A stretch of 9,648 nt of DNA from Alphaproteobacteria bacterium (GTDB lineage Bacteria; Pseudomonadota; Alphaproteobacteria; Rhizobiales; Aestuariivirgaceae), in contig JAPLOT010000181.1 of assembly GCA_026400595.1 (NCBI GenBank), forward strand, positions 1 to 9,648, given 5' to 3'. Below the pieces are notes generated by a model that was given only the letters and a program-made list of their open reading frames with translations, was not told the origin of the DNA and made no database searches. Position 1 is the stretch's first letter. Every line of letters begins with the position of its first letter. The position numbers and the translations under genes are program-made. Below, in pieces: positions 5,788-9,648 of this stretch.

Positions 5788-7283
5788 AAGCCTCGGACCG
5801 AAGGCCCCATGCGGCCGTCATCGGCAGCGGTCTGGGCGGGCTTTCCGCCGCGATCCGGCTTGGCGCCAAGGGCTATCGCGTCACGGGGTTCGAAAAGCTG
5901 GAGCAGCCCGGCGGGCGCGCCAGTGTGTTCCGGCAGGATGGCTTCACCTTCGATGCCGGCCCCACCATCATCACCGCGCCTTTCCTTCTCGAGGAACTGT
6001 GGTCGCTCGCCGGACGCAAGCTCGCCGACGATGTGGAACTGCGCGCGCTCGATCCCTTCTATGCGATCCGCTTCGACGACGGCTCGGTCTTCACCTGCTG
6101 TGGCGATCCCGCGCGGATGCGCGCCGAGGTGGGCCGGCTGTCTCCCGGTGATGTGGCGGGCTACGACCGATTCATGGCGGAGAGCGAAGCGATCTACAGG
6201 ATCGGCTTCGAGCAGCTTGGCCATGTGCCGTTCGGCTCGCCGATGGACATGCTGCGCATCCTGCCGGACCTGATGAAGCTGGGCGCCTGGCGCACCGTGC
6301 ACCAGCATGTGGCCGCGCGCGTGAAGGACCCGCGCATCCGCATGGCGCTGAGCTTCCATCCACTCTTCATCGGCGGCAACCCGTTCAGGGTCACCGCCAT
6401 CTACAGCATGATCGCCTATCTCGAGCGCGAGTTCGGCGTACATGCCGCGATGGGCGGAACCAATCGCATCGTCAGCGGCATGGTGAAACTCATCCGCGGC
6501 CAGGGCGGAACCGTGCTCTGCAATGCCGAGGTGGACGAGATCACCTGCACTGGCCGCCGCGCCACCGGTGTGCGCCTCGCTGGCGGCGAGGTCATTCCGG
6601 CCGAGATCGTCGTGTCCAACGCCGATACGGCGCAAACCTACCGCAAACTGCTCAAATCAACGCCGCGCAAGCGCTGGACCGACCGCCGCATGGCAAAGGC
6701 ACGGCACTCCATGAGCCTTTTCGTCTGGTACTTCGGCACCAACAAGACATTTCCCGGCGTGCGTCATCATACAATTCTCATGGGGCCGCGCTATCGCGAC
6801 CTGCTGCACGACATCTTTGAACGCAAGCATCTGGCGGAAGACTTCAGTCTCTATCTCCACCGGCCCACCGCGACCGACCCCACCCTGGCGCCAGAGGGCT
6901 GCGACAGTTTCTACGTGCTGTCGCCCGTACCGCACCAGGACTCCGGCATTGACTGGACCCGGAAGGCCGAATCCTACCGTCGCGCCATTGCGCGCAAGCT
7001 GGACGAGACCGAGCTTCCCGGCTTCGAGAAGCACATCGTGACCGAACGGCTGATGACGCCGATCGATTTCGAAACGCGGCTGTCGTCCTACAAGGGTGCA
7101 GCCTTCGGGCTGGAACCGGTCCTGCTGCAAAGCGCCTGGTTCCGGCCCAACAACAGGAGCGAAGACATCGACAATCTCTTCATCGTCGGTGCCAGTACGC
7201 ATCCAGGCGCCGGTATTCCCGGTGTCATCTCCTCAGCGCGTATTCTCGACATGGTGGTGCCCGATGCAGCCCGGTTCGCCTGA
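5769..7283 (+). CDS. crtI: Phytoene desaturase (CrtI family)
   Basis: CrtI is the FAD-dependent membrane-associated enzyme that introduces double bases of unsaturation stepwise into phytoene, giving neurosporene or lycopene. The 504-residue length is typical. The dinucleotide-binding motif is VIGSGLGGLSAAIRL (17-31), followed by EKLEQPGGRASVF and the family block FDAGPTIIT (61-69). The C-terminal signature NLFIVGASTHPGAGIPG lies at 469-485. Whether it performs three or four desaturations cannot be read from sequence. A TGA at 5760-5762 is in frame, so the ATG at 5769 is the first possible start. Its only Shine-Dalgarno-like AGGA (5764-5767) is one base away, too near to be normal, suggesting coupling to bchO or a leaderless message. 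crtB follows after 4 bases. Confidence 0.95.
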   Translation: MFTDTDQASDRRPHAAVIGSGLGGLSAAIRLGAKGYRVTGFEKLEQPGGRASVFRQDGFTFDAGPTIITAPFLLEELWSLAGRKLADDVELRALDPFYAIRFDDGSVFTCCGDPARMRAEVGRLSPGDVAGYDRFMAESEAIYRIGFEQLGHVPFGSPMDMLRILPDLMKLGAWRTVHQHVAARVKDPRIRMALSFHPLFIGGNPFRVTAIYSMIAYLEREFGVHAAMGGTNRIVSGMVKLIRGQGGTVLCNAEVDEITCTGRRATGVRLAGGEVIPAEIVVSNADTAQTYRKLLKSTPRKRWTDRRMAKARHSMSLFVWYFGTNKTFPGVRHHTILMGPRYRDLLHDIFERKHLAEDFSLYLHRPTATDPTLAPEGCDSFYVLSPVPHQDSGIDWTRKAESYRRAIARKLDETELPGFEKHIVTERLMTPIDFETRLSSYKGAAFGLEPVLLQSAWFRPNNRSEDIDNLFIVGASTHPGAGIPGVISSARILDMVVPDAARFA

Positions 7284-7287
7284 CCCG

Positions 7288-8292
7288 ATGATCGTCACAC
7301 CGGCCGATATGGCCGCCTGCCGCCAGATGATCCGCGACGGTTCCAAGACCTTTTTCATGGCATCCCTGCTGCTTCCCGATCGCGTGCGTGCGCCGGCGCG
7401 CTCGCTCTATGCCTTCTGTCGCGTGGCCGATGACGCGGTCGACCAGTCGCATGACAGCCGCGCCGCCGTGGCGCTCCTGCATCAGCGGCTCGACGCGATC
7501 TATCGCGGCCAGCCCATGGCCAATGTGGCAGACCGTGCTTTCGCCGATGTCGCGCGCCGTCACTCCATTCCCCGCGCCATACCCGAGGCACTCATCGAGG
7601 GTTTCGCCTGGGATGCCGAGGGCCGCCGCTACGACAGCCTGTCAGATGTCGTCGCCTATGCGGTACGCGTGGCCGGCACGGTGGGCGTCATGATGTCGAT
7701 CATCATGGAAGCCCGCGAGGAAGCAGCGATCGCCAGGGCCTGTGACCTGGGCGTGGCGATGCAACTCACCAACATCGCCCGCGACGTCGGCGAGGATGCC
7801 CGCAATGGCCGGCTGTACATTCCGCGCAGCTGGTTTGCCGACACAGGCACGGATGCCGATGCCTTCGTGGCGCGGCCGCAGCATAGTCCGCAACTGGCTG
7901 CCATGATCTCGCGCCTGCTCGGCGAAGCCGACCGGCTCTACGATCGCGCCACCGCCGGCATCGACCTTCTGCCTGCCGGCTGCCGCCCCGCCATCCATGC
8001 TTCGCGCCTGCTCTATTCCGAAATCGGGCGCGAGGTGGAACGCGCCGCGCACGACAGCGTCGGCCAGCGGGCGGTCGTCTCGACCGGGCGCAAGTCGCTG
8101 CTCATGTGCTCGGCCCTGGTTGCCTCGATCGCCCGGCGCAATGCCAGCGACGCGCCGGTGCTTGAAGAGGCCCGCTTCCTGGCGGATGCCGTCGCCGCCG
8201 CGCCCAAACCCGAGGCCCGCCCACGCAGTTTCGACGAGCGGGCGCGCTGGCTTGCCGATCTCTTCATGCGGCTTGAAAAGCAGAGGCAATGA
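7288..8292 (+). CDS. crtB: Phytoene synthase
   Basis: CrtB joins two geranylgeranyl diphosphates head to head into phytoene, the first committed carotenoid step; its product is the substrate of CrtI encoded just upstream. The 334-residue protein is a trans-isoprenyl synthase with both Mg-diphosphate motifs: DDAVD (48-52) in YAFCRVADDAVDQ, and NIARDVGED (162-170) in MQLTNIARDVGED. DGSKTFFMASLLLP (17-30) and NGRLYIP (173-179) are also typical. The ATG at 7288, four bases after the crtI stop, lacks a clear Shine-Dalgarno. An in-frame ATG at 7264, inside crtI and preceded by GGTGGTG, would add eight residues and is a real alternative. The stop overlaps the next small ORF by ATGA. Confidence 0.95.
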   Translation: MIVTPADMAACRQMIRDGSKTFFMASLLLPDRVRAPARSLYAFCRVADDAVDQSHDSRAAVALLHQRLDAIYRGQPMANVADRAFADVARRHSIPRAIPEALIEGFAWDAEGRRYDSLSDVVAYAVRVAGTVGVMMSIIMEAREEAAIARACDLGVAMQLTNIARDVGEDARNGRLYIPRSWFADTGTDADAFVARPQHSPQLAAMISRLLGEADRLYDRATAGIDLLPAGCRPAIHASRLLYSEIGREVERAAHDSVGQRAVVSTGRKSLLMCSALVASIARRNASDAPVLEEARFLADAVAAAPKPEARPRSFDERARWLADLFMRLEKQRQ

Positions 8293-8396
8293 GCAGCAGC
8301 ACCCTCATCACAGTGGAGATGGGGCTTGTCATCGTGCTGGTCCTGGGGTTTGGCTTCTGGGAACTCTACACGCTGCGGCGCGACAAGCGGAGATAG
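8289..8396 (+). CDS. 35-residue single-pass membrane peptide, unrecognised
   Basis: A short reading frame starts on the ATGA that ends crtB and codes for 35 residues. A polar start (MSSSTLITVE) is followed by one hydrophobic segment (about residues 11-29, including GLVIVLVLGFGFWELY) and a basic tail LRRDKRR. By the positive-inside rule the C-terminus would be cytoplasmic and the N-terminus periplasmic. AGAGG lies two bases before the ATG, a tight but possible ribosome site, and the ATGA overlap suggests coupling to crtB. In Rhodobacter clusters tspO lies between crtB and crtC, but this peptide is far too short to be TspO. I recognise no family. A role assisting membrane-bound carotenoid enzymes or pigment complexes is conceivable from position only. 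It ends four bases from the convergent crtC stop. Confidence 0.6.
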   Translation: MSSSTLITVEMGLVIVLVLGFGFWELYTLRRDKRR

Positions 8397-8400
8397 GGTC

Positions 8401-9303
8401 TCAACCCCGACGCGGCATGCGGAAGGGCAGCATGGCCTGGATCACCGGGTTGGCGAACTTGCGAAGCGAAAGACTCTCGTGAAAGGCCATGACCTGCTCG
8501 CCGCCGATCTCGGCACGCACCAGCGAGCGCGCATAGAAAGGCGCATCCTCAAGCGTTGCAACGAGCGTGGCGGCCGAGTCCGAATGGACCTGCCGGGACA
8601 TGCGCCAGAAGCCGCGCGGCAGCCGGCGCAAAGGCGGGATGGCCTGGCGCAATACGTCGCCACTCCGGCTGAAGCGCAGGGCGAAGGAGTTCCGGCTGCC
8701 ATCAGCCCGCAACGTATCGTAGGTCACATGTACGCCATCGGATGTCGGCGCGCGCGACCACGTCCAATCTGCAAAGCTCTGTTCCAGAGGCACTGAACCC
8801 CAGTTCATGTCATGATAGCCTTCACCGCGCCAGGCGATGCGTGGCGAGTCGAAGCGGGCTTCGACATCGCCAAGCGGTGCCACCGGGCGCCAGTGATGCT
8901 GGGAGTCTCCGTCCAGCGCCTCCGTGTGCGCGAAGAGGCGCCGCGGCGTCAGCCGGACCTGGCCGCGCAGGCGCCCGGGGATTGGAACGGTCACTTCATC
9001 GATGTCGATCACAAGCGAACCGTCCTGCCACGTCATGCGGCTTGGCCCGACGGTGAAACTGGCCGCCTCGCGCTTGACATGCCGCGCCCCGCGCTCGGTC
9101 ATGCTCCAGCGATGGCCCGCATCGCCATAGAGGGCCACATTGATGGCGCAGTGATTGCCGGCATCGGCCGGACCCCTGCGCCGTGCCCAGGCATAATAGG
9201 GCGAGAAAACGCTGCCCACGAAGCCGATGATGGTCAAGCCGTGGCGCGCATCCGAACTCAGCGCGTCGAGATACCACCAGCGGTAGCCGTTCGGCGGAAC
9301 CAC
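8401..9303 (-). CDS. crtC: Carotenoid 1,2-hydratase
   Basis: CrtC adds water across the terminal C1-C2 double bond of neurosporene or lycopene-type carotenes, opening the route to hydroxylated and methoxylated acyclic carotenoids (spheroidene or spirilloxanthin). From the GTG at 9303 it is 300 residues. Conserved blocks are GYRWWYLDALSSD (6-18), GFVGSVFSPYYAWAR (27-41), NHCAINVALYG (50-60), MTERG (68-72) and EGYHDMNWG (161-169). H136, W138, Y163 and D165 have the same spacing as the residues I recall as essential in Rubrivivax gelatinosus CrtC (H239, W241, Y266, D268). The start is uncertain: the only in-frame ATG upstream, at 9459, would add 52 residues of out-of-frame crtD. The GTG gives a 46-bp overlap with crtD and has no clear Shine-Dalgarno, so translation is probably coupled to crtD. 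Confidence 0.9.
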   Translation of the reverse strand: MVPPNGYRWWYLDALSSDARHGLTIIGFVGSVFSPYYAWARRRGPADAGNHCAINVALYGDAGHRWSMTERGARHVKREAASFTVGPSRMTWQDGSLVIDIDEVTVPIPGRLRGQVRLTPRRLFAHTEALDGDSQHHWRPVAPLGDVEARFDSPRIAWRGEGYHDMNWGSVPLEQSFADWTWSRAPTSDGVHVTYDTLRADGSRNSFALRFSRSGDVLRQAIPPLRRLPRGFWRMSRQVHSDSAATLVATLEDAPFYARSLVRAEIGGEQVMAFHESLSLRKFANPVIQAMLPFRMPRRG

Positions 9304-9648
9304 CGCGTCGAAACGCGGGCGTTCAGCAGGCTCTCCGCCGCCAGCCGGCCGGAGAGCGCCGCCATCGGAATGCCCGGCCCCGGATGCACGCTGCCGCCGG
9401 CCAGGAACAGGCCCGGGAGTGCCGTGGCCGCTGCCGGCCTGCGAAATGATGCCATCCATCCGTGTGATGCCCTTCCATAAAGTGCCCCGCCCGTGGCCGG
9501 AAACAACTGCGCGAATCCGGCGGGGTCGGTCACGACGCAGTCCTGCGGCTGCCAGTCCAGTTGCAGGCCGCAGACCTGAAGCCGGCGCCGCATCGCCGCC
9601 TCGGCCCTCGGAACATCGGTGCGCAGCGTGTCGCCCGTCGCGGGCGCG
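9258..9648 (-). CDS. crtD: Hydroxyneurosporene/methoxyneurosporene desaturase, C-terminal part
   Basis: The frame is open from the right edge to a TGA at 9258-9260, giving the last 129 residues of a CrtI/CrtD-type FAD desaturase; the N-terminal FAD motif lies outside the window. ATGGALYGRASHGW (about 51-64 of the fragment) and GLFLAGGSVHPGPGIP (79-94), followed by MAALSGRLAAESLL, are characteristic of CrtD rather than CrtI, which has GASTHPGAGIPG. CrtD introduces the C3,4 double bond after CrtC has hydrated the end group. Minus-strand position directly upstream of crtC supports this. The 21 residues after ESLL are arginine- and threonine-rich and translated from the same DNA as the CrtC start, so they are probably not conserved. 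Confidence 0.92.
   Translation of the reverse strand, partial: APATGDTLRTDVPRAEAAMRRRLQVCGLQLDWQPQDCVVTDPAGFAQLFPATGGALYGRASHGWMASFRRPAAATALPGLFLAGGSVHPGPGIPMAALSGRLAAESLLNARVSTRWFRRTATAGGISTR

Noticed and set aside
7096..7287. Longer crtB start at 7096
   Set aside because: It would add 64 residues read from inside crtI in another frame, with no phytoene synthase similarity. Starts at 7264 or 7288 fit the family.
8396..8407. GGGT-CTCA-ACCC hairpin at the convergent stop codons as a terminator
   Set aside because: The stem is only four base pairs and no T-run follows on either strand.
9304..9459. Longer crtC start at ATG 9459
   Set aside because: The added 52 residues are a frame-shifted reading of the conserved crtD end, low in complexity (Gly/Pro/Arg) and unlike CrtC.
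8326..9480. Plus-strand frames over crtC and crtD (8326-8796 and 8812-9480)
   Set aside because: They are antisense to crtC/crtD, which carry clear family motifs; they have no recognisable motif of their own.

Overview
This window is a slice of a photosynthesis gene cluster from a GC-rich purple or aerobic anoxygenic phototrophic bacterium. It is most likely an alphaproteobacterium, judged from the gene order (bchI-bchD-bchO-crtI-crtB with crtC and crtD alongside) and the acyclic-xanthophyll pathway genes. I cannot name a genus from the sequence alone.

Layout: a tRNA-Cys gene with its own promoter (51-164) is followed by one unbroken plus-strand array from 231 to 8396. The array holds dxs (isoprenoid precursor supply), bchI, bchD and bchO (magnesium chelatase subunits and the associated hydrolase), crtI and crtB (phytoene desaturase and phytoene synthase), and an unrecognised 35-residue single-pass membrane peptide. 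Within it, bchI/bchD, bchD/bchO and crtB/small ORF overlap by ATGA. The gaps are 70 bp (dxs-bchI), 19 bp (bchO-crtI) and 4 bp (crtI-crtB). Four bases after the small ORF, a convergent minus-strand pair begins: crtC (complete) and, upstream of it, crtD, which runs off the right edge.

How the genes fit together: DXS makes 1-deoxy-D-xylulose 5-phosphate, feeding the C5 units used both for carotenoids and for the bacteriochlorophyll tail. BchI and BchD, with BchH (not in the window), insert Mg into protoporphyrin IX. CrtB and CrtI make and desaturate phytoene, and CrtC and CrtD hydrate and further desaturate the product toward spheroidene or spirilloxanthin-type carotenoids. No crtA or tspO lies in the crtI-crtB-crtC interval, where Rhodobacter clusters have them.

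Regulation: an exact TGT-N12-ACA palindrome, the PpsR/CrtJ redox/light repressor site, lies directly before dxs, and looser palindromes lie before bchI and crtI. The less ordinary points are a DXS missing about 35 residues of its active-site flap region, an apparently leaderless dxs, the small membrane peptide in the tspO position, and a 46-bp crtD/crtC overlap with a GTG start. I saw no transposon, CRISPR array, phage gene or clearly new multi-gene system.
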